Notes under the pieces: generated by a model
What the model saw: the letters and a program-made list of their open reading frames with translations, nothing else
The model's database searches: none
Told to the model about the DNA's origin: nothing
Made by a program: the position numbers and the translations under genes
In this document: positions 26,118 to 34,666 of the stretch, piece after piece
How the letters are laid out: every line of letters begins with the position of its first letter
Position numbering within the stretch: position 1 is the stretch's first letter
Assembly: GCF_963674925.1 (NCBI RefSeq)
Contig: NZ_OY771649.1
Span: forward strand, 1,178,001 to 1,242,000
Direction of reading: 5' to 3'
Origin: an uncultured Draconibacterium sp.
GTDB lineage: Bacteria; Bacteroidota; Bacteroidia; Bacteroidales; Prolixibacteraceae
DNA length: 64,000 nucleotides

Positions 26118-28076
26118 ATGACAGAAGAGAAGAAAAAAGATCTTGAACAAGAAGTGGTAGAAACTCCTGTTCAGGACGAAAAAAATGAAGTAGTTGCAGA
26201 AACTACAGAAGCTCCGGTTGAAGAGACTGCAGCTGAAGAAAAAGCGGAAGCTCCTAAAGCAGAAGCAAAAAAAGAAAAAAAGGCCGTTGAAACAACAGCT
26301 GAAGCAGATGCTGATTTCGATTGGGACAGCCTGGAAGAAGGAAGAGATGCCTATTCTGAAAAAGAACGTGGCAGCCTTGAAGATCTTTACAACAACACAC
26401 TAAACACCGTTACAGAAAAAGAAGTTCTGGAAGGAAAAGTTATTTCGTTAAACAAACGCGAAGTAGTTGTTGACATAGGTTACAAGTCGGACGGTATTGT
26501 TAGCTTGAACGAATTCCGCTACAATCCAGAGTTGACAGTAGGCGACAAAGTAGATGTTTACATCGAAAGTCTTGAAGATAAAAAAGGACAGATGATCCTT
26601 TCGCACAAAAAAGCGCGTGCAACTCGTTCATGGGAGCGTGTTAACGAATCGCTTGAAAACGATGAAATCATCAAGGGATACATCAAGTGTCGTACTAAAG
26701 GTGGTATGATCGTTGACGTATTTGGTATTGAAGCATTCTTGCCAGGTTCGCAAATTGATGTTAAACCTATCCGCGATTACGATGTATACGTTGGTAAAAC
26801 AATGGAATTCAAAGTTGTTAAAATCAACCACGAATATCGTAACGTTGTTGTTTCGCACAAAGCACTTATCGAGGCTGAGCTTGAACAACAGAAAAAAGAA
26901 ATTATCGCTAAACTTGAAAAAGGTCAGGTATTGGAAGGAACTGTTAAAAACGTTACTTCATACGGTGTATTTATGGACCTTGGTGGTGTTGACGGATTAA
27001 TCCACATCACTGACTTGAGCTGGGGACGTATTTCTCACCCAAGCGAGATCGTTGAATTAGACCAGAAACTGAACGTTGTTATTCTTGATTTCGATGATGA
27101 CAAAAAACGTATCGCTCTTGGTCTGAAACAATTAACTCCTCACCCATGGGATAACCTGGATTCAGAGTTGAAAGTTGGCGACAAAGTAAAAGGTAAAGTT
27201 GTTGTTATTGCCGACTACGGTGCATTCGTTGAGATTGCTCCTGGAGTTGAAGGTTTGATCCACGTTTCAGAAATGAGCTGGAGCCAGCACCTGCGCAGTG
27301 CACAAGACTTCTTAAGCGTTGGCGACGAAGTTGAAGCAGCAATTCTTACACTGGACCGCGACGAGCGCAAAATGTCGTTGGGTATTAAACAACTGAAAGA
27401 AGATCCTTGGTCGAAAATTGATACTGAATACGCTGTTGGAAGCAAGCACGCTGCAAAAGTGCGCAACTTCACTAACTTCGGTGTATTTGTTGAAATTACT
27501 GAAGGTGTTGACGGTTTGATTCATATTTCAGACCTGAGCTGGACGAAAAAAATCAAGCACCCATCAGAATTCACTGCAATTGGTGAAGAAATTGAAGTTG
27601 TAGTACTTGACATCGACAAAGACAACCGTCGTTTGAGTTTAGGACACAAACAACTGGAAGAAAATCCATGGGATGTATTCGAAACCATTTTCACTGCCGA
27701 TTCAATCCACGAAGGAACTGTGGTTGAGTTGATGGACAAAGGTGCTGTAATCGCACTTCCATACGGTGTTGAAGGATTCGCAACTCCACGTCACCTGGTG
27801 AAAGAAGACGGAACTTCAGTTAAGCAAGACGAAAAACTTGATTTCAAAGTGATCGAGTTCAACAAGTCGGCTAAACGAATCATTGTTTCTCACTCACGTA
27901 TTTTCGAAGATGTGAAACGTGCAGCAGAAGGCGAGCAGCGTAAAGCTCAGAAAAGCACTAACAAGCGCGCCATGAAAACTGTTAGCGATAACATCGAAAA
28001 AACTACGCTTGGCGACGTAAGCGATTTGGCTGCGCTGAAGAAGCAAATGGAGCAAGAAGAGAAAAAAGATAAATAA
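26118..28076 (+). CDS. rpsA: 30S ribosomal protein S1
   Basis: 652 residues. A Glu/Lys/Ala-rich N-terminal tail of about 75 residues is typical for Bacteroidota; after it come six S1 (OB-fold) repeats, seen as repeated GDKV/GVEGLIHISDLSW and HPWD/NPWD spacer motifs. S1 binds mRNA on the 30S subunit, which matters in a phylum that rarely uses Shine-Dalgarno pairing. Own promoter upstream; STAS and rnz genes follow. Confidence 0.95.
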   Translation: MTEEKKKDLEQEVVETPVQDEKNEVVAETTEAPVEETAAEEKAEAPKAEAKKEKKAVETTAEADADFDWDSLEEGRDAYSEKERGSLEDLYNNTLNTVTEKEVLEGKVISLNKREVVVDIGYKSDGIVSLNEFRYNPELTVGDKVDVYIESLEDKKGQMILSHKKARATRSWERVNESLENDEIIKGYIKCRTKGGMIVDVFGIEAFLPGSQIDVKPIRDYDVYVGKTMEFKVVKINHEYRNVVVSHKALIEAELEQQKKEIIAKLEKGQVLEGTVKNVTSYGVFMDLGGVDGLIHITDLSWGRISHPSEIVELDQKLNVVILDFDDDKKRIALGLKQLTPHPWDNLDSELKVGDKVKGKVVVIADYGAFVEIAPGVEGLIHVSEMSWSQHLRSAQDFLSVGDEVEAAILTLDRDERKMSLGIKQLKEDPWSKIDTEYAVGSKHAAKVRNFTNFGVFVEITEGVDGLIHISDLSWTKKIKHPSEFTAIGEEIEVVVLDIDKDNRRLSLGHKQLEENPWDVFETIFTADSIHEGTVVELMDKGAVIALPYGVEGFATPRHLVKEDGTSVKQDEKLDFKVIEFNKSAKRIIVSHSRIFEDVKRAAEGEQRKAQKSTNKRAMKTVSDNIEKTTLGDVSDLAALKKQMEQEEKKDK

Positions 28077-28115
28077 GCACTTGGTGTATTTAATTTGATT
28101 TTCGTAAATTGAAGC

Positions 28116-28469
28116 ATGGCATTCGAGATTCGAAAAAACGAGAAGTATACCTTAGTAAAGGTAAATACTGACAGATTAGACACCAACAATGCGCCCGACT
28201 TGAAATCGGAGCTGGTAGTTATTAATAACAATGGTGAAAAAAACATTGTTCTTGACCTGAGTAGTGTTAGTTACTGCGATTCATCAGGATTAAGATCAGT
28301 TTTAGTCGCCAACCGGTTATGCGAAGATGCAATAGGAACTTTTATCCTTTGCGGTTTGCAACCCGATGTAGAAAACCTGGTAAAGATTTCGATGCTTCAT
28401 ACCGTCCTGTTAATTACAGATACGGCTAAAGAAGCAGAGGAATTGTTGGAAAAGAAAGAAAACATGTAA
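28116..28469 (+). CDS. STAS-domain anti-sigma factor antagonist-like protein
   Basis: 117 residues, one STAS domain: VNTDRLDTNNAPDLKSELV, then NIVLDLSSVSYCDSSGLRSVLVA with the serine that is phosphorylated in SpoIIAA-like proteins (DSSG). It probably binds a kinase or signalling partner in the cytoplasm. It lies 7 bases before rnz, as often seen in Bacteroidota. Confidence 0.85.
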   Translation: MAFEIRKNEKYTLVKVNTDRLDTNNAPDLKSELVVINNNGEKNIVLDLSSVSYCDSSGLRSVLVANRLCEDAIGTFILCGLQPDVENLVKISMLHTVLLITDTAKEAEELLEKKENM

Positions 28470-28476
28470 TTACAGC

Positions 28477-29388
28477 ATGTCTTTCGAATTAACCATACTG
28501 GGTAGTAATTCAGCATTACCGACTTCAAACAGATATCCAACAGCCCAGGTACTTGATGTACCTGGGCGTTGTTTTTTAATCGACTGTGGCGAAGGAACCC
28601 AAATGCAACTACGCAGAAACAAGATCAGTTTCAGCAAAATCAGGCATATTTTTATTTCGCATTTACATGGCGACCATTACTACGGATTAATTGGTTTGTT
28701 ATCGACTATGAATCTGCTGGGCGTAAAAAGCGATGTGCACATTTATTCCCCTTCGGAGTTAAAAACGCTTATCCAGCCTCAACTGGATTTTATTCGGGGA
28801 GAAATAAGCATTAAACCCATTTTTCATCCGCTGAACCTAAAAAAACCGCAAACAGTATTCGAGAATAAAAACATCGAAGTACTGTCGTTTCCGGTAAAAC
28901 ACAGCATTCCAACTGTTGGCTTCCTGTTCCGGGAAAAACCAAAACAAGCCAACATAAAAAAGGAAATGATAAAGGCTTACAATATTCCCTTGGCAAAAAT
29001 TAAGGATATAAAAGCCGGTGCCGATTTTGAAACGGAAGACGGAAGATTAATTCCAAACGATAAACTGACAACTCCCCCACCAAAACCAAAATCATACGCA
29101 TTTTGTACCGACACTGCTTTTCATCCGCCAATTGCAGAAATTATTAATGGTGTTGATTTGCTATACCACGAAGCGACATTTTTGGAAGAGCTAAAAGATC
29201 TGGCCGAAAAAACACTCCACTCCACTGCCCGCCAGGCAGCGGAAATGGCAAAATTGAGTAAGGCTTCAAAGCTGTTGATCGGGCATTTTTCAAGTCGTTT
29301 TAAAAACCTGGAGGACTTTAAAACAGAAGCAAAAGAAGTTTTTAGGAATACAGAATTGGCCATCGAAGGAAAAAAATACCTTATTTAA
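28477..29388 (+). CDS. rnz: Ribonuclease Z
   Basis: 303 residues, metallo-beta-lactamase fold. The zinc motif is ISHLHGDHYYGL, with further ligands in CTDTAF and LIGHFSSRF. It removes 3' trailers from tRNA precursors. Length and order of motifs match short-form RNase Z. It shares a transcript with the STAS gene and faces the helicase gene with only two bases between the stops. Confidence 0.93.
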   Translation: MSFELTILGSNSALPTSNRYPTAQVLDVPGRCFLIDCGEGTQMQLRRNKISFSKIRHIFISHLHGDHYYGLIGLLSTMNLLGVKSDVHIYSPSELKTLIQPQLDFIRGEISIKPIFHPLNLKKPQTVFENKNIEVLSFPVKHSIPTVGFLFREKPKQANIKKEMIKAYNIPLAKIKDIKAGADFETEDGRLIPNDKLTTPPPKPKSYAFCTDTAFHPPIAEIINGVDLLYHEATFLEELKDLAEKTLHSTARQAAEMAKLSKASKLLIGHFSSRFKNLEDFKTEAKEVFRNTELAIEGKKYLI

Positions 29389-29390
29389 AT

Positions 29391-30818
29391 CTATTCTTCC
29401 CCTTCGAAAAATCCCTTATCGAAATTTACAAGGTATAATTTTTCAGTTGGGCGCGTAAAAGCCGTGTATAACCAACGGTAATACTCCGTATCCAGCATGT
29501 CTTCAACCAGGTAACCATGATCGACAAAAACAGCTTTCCACTGCCCCCCCTGCGCTTTATGGCAAGTTAATGCGTACGCATATTTAACCTGCAACGCATT
29601 AAAATACGGATTCTCCTTAATCTTCTTCCAACGCTCTTTTTTGTTCCGTACATCCAAATAATCTTCTGAAACAGCAATGAACAACTCCCGGTTTCGCTCC
29701 GACGAAAAAGAAGCCGTTTCAATACTCAGCGTTTCCAAAAAGATTTTACAGTCGAGTTCAACATCTTCGTAGTCAACAAAACGCAAACACACATCGGCAA
29801 AGCGGAAACCGTACAATTCTTCGTATCCGTAAATCGATATGATTTCGGCAATATCGCCGTTGGCAATAAAATCGAGTTTATCATCCTCACCGGGCCAGAA
29901 ATAGTTGTTTTTTACGACCATCACCAAATCGCCCCGCTCAATTTCATTCTCTTTATACAGAATGGAACCACGTATTCCTTTATTAAACAAATTAGCACGT
30001 TTATTCGAGCGGGTAACCACAGTGGTATCGAATAAACCGAACTTATCGTAACACGATGAAATTGTTTCAATCAACTCTCCTCCCGATATTCGTTCAACAT
30101 CAGCAAAATTTTGTGTATCGATAGGGAAAAAACCTTCGTAGTGTTGTTCGGCGATAATATTTCGCATTTCGGTGGCATTGGTTAAAACTCCTGATCCTTC
30201 AGCCTGACGAACCACTTCTTTCAACTCCACCTCCGTTACCGAAAAACCATATTGCTCCAGACTAAAAGCTTCCAGAGCCGGACTGATATTTAAACCAACA
30301 GGTGGTAACTGCGCAGTATCGCCAACTAAAACCAGGTGGCAATTCTCGCCCGAATAAACATACTGAAGCAGATCATCAAGTAAACGCCCGCTGCCAAAAA
30401 CAGCGTTCTCACTCATCTCGTTTGATATCATCGAAGCCTCGTCAACAATAAAATAGGTATTCTTATACAAATTTTTATTTAGCACAAAACGCCCCATTCC
30501 ATCCGATGTTGATTGTTGCCGGTATATTTTTTTATGAATGGTAAAAGCAGGCTTACCGGAGTATGAAGCCATAACTTTTGCCGCGCGACCGGTTGGAGCC
30601 ATTAAAACGGAACGAATTTTGAGGGAGAGCAAACATTGTGTCAATGAATAAAGCATCGTTGTTTTTCCCGTTCCGGCATAACCTTTTATCAGCATTATCC
30701 GATCGGGCTCGGAAGCGGAGATAAATTCGGCCAGGTTGTCGATCAAACGAGCTTGACAATTTGTTGGCGGAAAGCCCAGTTTTTCTGTTAATATGGCTTT
30801 TAAGTGATTTTTGATCAT
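29391..30818 (-). CDS. RecD-like superfamily 1 helicase
   Basis: 475 residues. Walker A is GYAGTGKTT at 46-54, Walker B-like FIVDEASM, then LVGDTAQLPPVG and the C-terminal UvrD-like YALTCHKAQGGQW and YTAFTRPTEKLYLV. This is the short RecD2/exodeoxyribonuclease V alpha-like DNA helicase found widely in Bacteroidota; it lacks RecB/RecC partners here. Role in DNA repair is inferred. Confidence 0.88.
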   Translation of the reverse strand: MIKNHLKAILTEKLGFPPTNCQARLIDNLAEFISASEPDRIMLIKGYAGTGKTTMLYSLTQCLLSLKIRSVLMAPTGRAAKVMASYSGKPAFTIHKKIYRQQSTSDGMGRFVLNKNLYKNTYFIVDEASMISNEMSENAVFGSGRLLDDLLQYVYSGENCHLVLVGDTAQLPPVGLNISPALEAFSLEQYGFSVTEVELKEVVRQAEGSGVLTNATEMRNIIAEQHYEGFFPIDTQNFADVERISGGELIETISSCYDKFGLFDTTVVTRSNKRANLFNKGIRGSILYKENEIERGDLVMVVKNNYFWPGEDDKLDFIANGDIAEIISIYGYEELYGFRFADVCLRFVDYEDVELDCKIFLETLSIETASFSSERNRELFIAVSEDYLDVRNKKERWKKIKENPYFNALQVKYAYALTCHKAQGGQWKAVFVDHGYLVEDMLDTEYYRWLYTAFTRPTEKLYLVNFDKGFFEGEE

Positions 30819-30867
30819 ACCAGCTAAAATAACACAGGGTAAAAGAAACTAATTTATTTTTTTTTTT

Positions 30868-30875
30868 AAATTTGC
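30868..30875 (+). promoter_or_regulatory. Bacteroidota-type -7 box upstream of the 30911 gene
   Basis: TAAATTTG matches TAnnTTTG, 35 bases before the ATG. Confidence 0.5.
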
Positions 30876-30910
30876 AGGCAAACGAAAAATGAACTTATAA
30901 AAAAATAAAA

Positions 30911-31543
30911 ATGAGAACCGTAATTCAGATTGTACTTTTCCTTGCAGCCGTTGTGCTTACCTATCTAATCTACCAAAGTATTCAGCGCCCAATTGAGTTT
31001 GATAAAGCTAAAGATGCGCGTTACGAAGCAACCGTTGCAAAGTTAAAAGATATTCGTAAAGTAGAATTGGCCTACAAAGATATTTATGGCCAGTTTACAG
31101 GAAGCTGGGATACTTTAATCAATTTTGCTACAACCGACTCGGTTAGAAACGTAAGGGCTATCGGTGAATTGACTGACAGTATGATTGAAGCCAAAATTAC
31201 TGAGAAAAAAGCAATTGAAATGGGACTTATCATTCGTGATACGGTAAAGATTGGCGTTATCGATGCACTTTTCGGCGGTAACTACGATGCCAACAGTTTA
31301 CGTTACGTTCCTGTTCCGGGCGAACCTTCTGAGTTCCACCTGGGTGCAACAATCATTACAACCGGTTCAGGTATTAAGGTTCCTGTTTTTGAAGCAAAAG
31401 CACATAACAACGTTATTTTAAGAGGATTAGACGAGCAATTGATCATCAACCTTAACGATCAGCGCAGAACAAACGAAAAATATCCTGGTTTAAGAGTTGG
31501 TTCGTTAGTAGAAACAAACAATAATGCGGGTAACTGGGAATAA
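30911..31543 (+). CDS. Conserved Bacteroidota membrane-anchored hypothetical protein
   Basis: 210 residues. A single N-terminal membrane helix (about 4-24) is followed by a soluble domain beginning DKAKDARYEATVAKLKDIRKVELAYKDIYGQFTGSWDTL, similar in layout to type IV pilin/secretin-like pseudopilins, then DSMIEAKITEKKA and a beta-rich end. No named function. It starts a gene string with DUF3822 (3 bases apart) and rsmD. Confidence 0.75.
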   Translation: MRTVIQIVLFLAAVVLTYLIYQSIQRPIEFDKAKDARYEATVAKLKDIRKVELAYKDIYGQFTGSWDTLINFATTDSVRNVRAIGELTDSMIEAKITEKKAIEMGLIIRDTVKIGVIDALFGGNYDANSLRYVPVPGEPSEFHLGATIITTGSGIKVPVFEAKAHNNVILRGLDEQLIINLNDQRRTNEKYPGLRVGSLVETNNNAGNWE

Positions 31544-31546
31544 ACC

Positions 31547-32359
31547 ATGCATGAATTTGTAGACGAAACGTTTCAGCCGGAAACTACCGGTGAAAAAATA
31601 TTATCCATTCAGGCTAGCCTGAATGGATTTTCTTTTTCTATTGTTTGCCCCAATCAAAGAAAATTGCTCTATTTTAAGGATAAAACACTAAAAATAAGTA
31701 ACGCAAATTTATTGGCCCGGCATTTTGAATCGTTGTTCGCAGAAGAAACCATTCTTCAAAATAACTTCTGCAAAATTTTCCTTGTTTACCATTCCCGAAA
31801 TTTCACATTAATCCCGGTTCAATACTACCAGGATAAGATTGACCAGACTATTACTCCCCTTCTTTTTGAACAGAACGAGCAGGCTAAGTGGATTAACAAC
31901 AAAATTGCCGGAATAAACGGGGAATTACTTTTTGCAATTCCTGAAAGTTTTCAGCAAGCACTAAACAAACGTTTACCTTCAGCACAAATCATTCACCCTC
32001 TGTATCGAATTATTGGGCAGACCAACATTTCGGAGGACACCCAAAAATTATTGCTCCTTTTTGGTACCGATCATTTTTCACTGGCACTGTTTAGCCAAAA
32101 CGAATTGAAACTGATCAACAATTTTAGTTTTAAACACCCTAACGATGTGGTATATTTTGTACTTACGGTTTTGCGTCAGTTTAGTATTTCGGCTAAAGAT
32201 ATTACTGTACAGTTTGCAGGAAATACAAAAGCCCACGCCGGATTAGAGGATGTACTGCAAAAGCACTTCCCGCAATCGTCGTTAATAAATACAGAAATTG
32301 CCGTACCACCATTTATCGACAAAACGCTTATCACAAAAAATATTAGTCTATTTTTGTAG
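31547..32359 (+). CDS. DUF3822 family protein
   Basis: 270 residues, no signal. The DUF3822 family is restricted to Bacteroidota and shows remote similarity to the actin-like ATPase fold of type IV pilus protein PilM; motifs FSFSIVCPNQRKLLYF and ELLFAIPESFQQALNKRLPSAQIIHPL fit. It is almost always next to rsmD, as here (5 bases). With the preceding pilin-like anchored protein, a membrane-assembly role is conceivable but unproven. Confidence 0.8.
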   Translation: MHEFVDETFQPETTGEKILSIQASLNGFSFSIVCPNQRKLLYFKDKTLKISNANLLARHFESLFAEETILQNNFCKIFLVYHSRNFTLIPVQYYQDKIDQTITPLLFEQNEQAKWINNKIAGINGELLFAIPESFQQALNKRLPSAQIIHPLYRIIGQTNISEDTQKLLLLFGTDHFSLALFSQNELKLINNFSFKHPNDVVYFVLTVLRQFSISAKDITVQFAGNTKAHAGLEDVLQKHFPQSSLINTEIAVPPFIDKTLITKNISLFL

Positions 32360-32364
32360 TTCAT

Positions 32365-32898
32365 ATGAGAATAATCGGAGGCGAATTTAAAGGAAGGATT
32401 TTTCACCCGGGCAAAAAGTTTAAAGCCCGGCCAACAACCGACATTGCAAAAGAAGGCTTGTTTAATATTCTTGAAAACCGTTATGAGTTTTCGAATAAAA
32501 ATATTCTGGATCTGTTTTCGGGGACCGGAAGTATGGGTTACGAATTTTTGAGCAGAGGCTGTTTAAGCGCCACTTTGGTTGAAACGCACTTCCCACACTA
32601 TAAATTTATTTTGGAAGTAGTAGAAGCGCTAAAAATAGACAATGCGAAGGTTTTTAAGGCCGACGTATTTAAGTTTGTGCAAAAAACACCGGATACGTTT
32701 AATATTATTTTTGCCGATCCTCCATTTGATCATCCTAAGTTTAAAGAAGTTCCGGATGCTGTGCTGAATACAAATATTTTAGCCCCCGACGGACTATTTA
32801 TCCTGGAGCATCCAAAAGAATATGATTTCTCGTCGCATGCCTGTTTTAAAGAGCTGCGAAACTACGGGAAAGTAAATTTCAGTTTTTTTGAGAAATGA
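32365..32898 (+). CDS. rsmD: 16S rRNA (guanine-966-N2)-methyltransferase
   Basis: 177 residues. N-terminal MRIIGGEFKGR, RPTTDIAKEGLFNIL, the SAM-binding LDLFSGTGSMGYEFLSRG and the catalytic DPPF motif (FADPPFD) are all typical. It methylates G966 of 16S rRNA. Last gene of the three-gene string; an inverted repeat follows at 32925-32952. Confidence 0.93.
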   Translation: MRIIGGEFKGRIFHPGKKFKARPTTDIAKEGLFNILENRYEFSNKNILDLFSGTGSMGYEFLSRGCLSATLVETHFPHYKFILEVVEALKIDNAKVFKADVFKFVQKTPDTFNIIFADPPFDHPKFKEVPDAVLNTNILAPDGLFILEHPKEYDFSSHACFKELRNYGKVNFSFFEK

Positions 32899-32924
32899 AC
32901 TACCTCGCAGCACGCTGACGAGGT

Positions 32925-32952
32925 TATCCCGATACGCTCCGCTATCGGGATT
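32925..32952. repeat. Short palindrome after rsmD
   Basis: TCCCGATA (32927-32934) pairs with TATCGGGA (32943-32950), loop CGCTCCGC. It may terminate rsmD although the T-run is poor; similar TCCCGATAGC...TATCGGGA elements are common between genes in Bacteroidota. Confidence 0.55.
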
Positions 32953-33008
32953 AGTTCGACCATCAAATTACAGTTCGTTTCTCTCCTGTAATTTGGGTCT
33001 CACTGAAT

Positions 33009-33040
33009 AAAAAAACTCCCATCCGTTACAGATGAGAGTT
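33009..33040 (-). terminator. Intrinsic terminator of the thioredoxin-like gene
   Basis: On the minus strand AACTCTCATC pairs with GATGGGAGTT and is followed by seven T. Confidence 0.75.
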
Positions 33041-33065
33041 GCTCCAATAAGTAATCAAATCTATC

Positions 33066-33674
33066 TTAGTCTACTTTTCGCTTAATTCCACATCCTAAAG
33101 GTTTTGTTTCGGCAATGGCAATGTTTTTGTCATTTCCCAAACTAATAAGTGCATCTTTAAGGTACGCGTTCTCAACTCCGGCAGCATCCTTGTAATTATC
33201 GTCAATTGCACCTTTATAGGCCAGTTTCATATCGCCATCAAATAAAAATACATGCGGCGTTGTTTGCCCCCCAAAAGCATTGGCAATTTTACTCTCCTTG
33301 TCAACTACATAGTTGAAATTGTATCCTTCAGCTTCTGCCTTTTTCTTCATCTCATCGAAACTATCAGCTCCGTCGCGTTTCTGATAATTCGAGTTCAATA
33401 CGATCATTCCAACATTATTGTTATCTGCCCACTCTTTCACTTCGTTAAAACGATCTTCCCAGGCCACAACAAAAGGGCAGGTATTACACGAGAACATTAC
33501 TAAAAGTCCATTTTCTTCACGGACATCATTTAATGATAATTCGGCTCCTGATACATCTTTCATTTTTACATCGGTATGAACAGCTTTATCACCAATTGCC
33601 AGCTGTTTTCCGTCTCCGGCAAAAGCAACATTCACACTCAAAAAAATTCCTAAAATAAAAGCTAATTTTTTCAT
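33066..33674 (-). CDS. Exported thioredoxin-like (AhpC/TSA-type) protein
   Basis: 202 residues with a signal peptide (MKKLAFILGIFLSVNVAFA). The redoxin domain shows CNTCPFVVAWEDRF (a CxxC with a following Phe), VLNSNYQKRDGADSFDEMKKKAE, GQTTPHVFLFD with the cis-proline and LGCGIKRK at the C-terminus. It belongs to the group that reduces or oxidises periplasmic thiols; specific partner unknown. Confidence 0.83.
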   Translation of the reverse strand: MKKLAFILGIFLSVNVAFAGDGKQLAIGDKAVHTDVKMKDVSGAELSLNDVREENGLLVMFSCNTCPFVVAWEDRFNEVKEWADNNNVGMIVLNSNYQKRDGADSFDEMKKKAEAEGYNFNYVVDKESKIANAFGGQTTPHVFLFDGDMKLAYKGAIDDNYKDAAGVENAYLKDALISLGNDKNIAIAETKPLGCGIKRKVD

Positions 33675-33898
33675 ACGGCTATAATTTAAAGTTAAAACGG
33701 TTTCGTAGTCCTGTCGGTTGAAGACAGGAAATCACGCAATTTAAAAGACACGTTTGTCTTTTATTCAAAACAACGGCACAAATAAATGGTTCAGTTAAGC
33801 GAAAATGTGTAAACAAAAAATGGCGTTTGTGGTTATGCTGACAGATTATGCCCCACCAACACAGAACGATAGTAAACCGCTAAAAACAGCGAAGAATA

Positions 33899-34534
33899 AT
33901 GAAATTAGGTACCATAAGAAGAGAATACCAATTGGCAGCACTAACCAAACAAAGTGTTGCAACTTCCCCCATCGACCAGTTTAAAGAATGGCTAAACGAT
34001 GCGCAACATGCCAACGTAAACGATTTTTCGGCGATGAGCCTGATAACAGCTACAGCAGATGGTTTTCCGCAGTCGCGAATTGTGCTTTTGAAAGATATTT
34101 CGCTTGACGGATTCACTTTCTTCACCAATTACGACAGCCAAAAAGGAAAAGCCATTGAAGAGAACAATAAGGTTGGTTTACATTTCTTTTGGCCCGAGCT
34201 GGAGCGGCAAGTGCGCATAGACGGCCTTGCCGAAAAAACCACCAGAGAGGTATCGGTGCAGTATTTTAAATCACGCCCTTTGGAAAGCCAGATTGCAGCT
34301 TGTGCGTCAGCTCAGAGCAGCATACTGACTTCCAGAAGTAAACTGGAAGAACAATTCAGATCCTTACAAAATGCTTTACAAGGAGACCATCCGGAATGCC
34401 CAGAGAATTGGGGCGGCTACCTGGTTCGCCCGGTAAAAATGGAATTCTGGCAGGGCCGTGAAAGCCGCCTGCACGACCGTATTGTTTATGAGTTAGTTGA
34501 AAACGAGTGGAAAATAAAACGCTTGTCGCCTTGA
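33899..34534 (+). CDS. pdxH: Pyridoxine/pyridoxamine 5'-phosphate oxidase
   Basis: 211 residues. It oxidises PNP/PMP to pyridoxal 5'-phosphate with FMN. Visible blocks: IRREY near the N-terminus, PSQSRIVLLKDI-type strand, FFTNYDSQKG, FFWPELERQVRIDG, and the C-terminal WGGYLVRPVKMEFWQGRESRLHDR. Stand-alone gene. Confidence 0.95.
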   Translation: MKLGTIRREYQLAALTKQSVATSPIDQFKEWLNDAQHANVNDFSAMSLITATADGFPQSRIVLLKDISLDGFTFFTNYDSQKGKAIEENNKVGLHFFWPELERQVRIDGLAEKTTREVSVQYFKSRPLESQIAACASAQSSILTSRSKLEEQFRSLQNALQGDHPECPENWGGYLVRPVKMEFWQGRESRLHDRIVYELVENEWKIKRLSP

Positions 34535-34562
34535 TGTTAAGTCAGGTCTTAGACATTAAGTA

Positions 34563-34628
34563 CGTCATTCCGAACTTGGTTCGGAATCTTCATTATTTAA
34601 AAGATGCTGAAATAAATTCAGCATGACG
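34563..34628. repeat. 66-bp MITE-like element with CGTCAT ends
   Basis: It begins CGTCATTCCGAAC and ends TTCAGCATGACG: terminal inverted repeats CGTCAT/ATGACG, with two internal hairpins (TTCCGAAC/GTTCGGAA and ATGCTGAA/TTCAGCAT). Such CGTCATTCCGAA...CAGCATGACG elements are dispersed in many bacterial genomes; only this copy is in the window. Confidence 0.7.
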
Positions 34629-34666
34629 CTTCTCAGTTAAATAATTGACTTGAAACTGGCTTAATA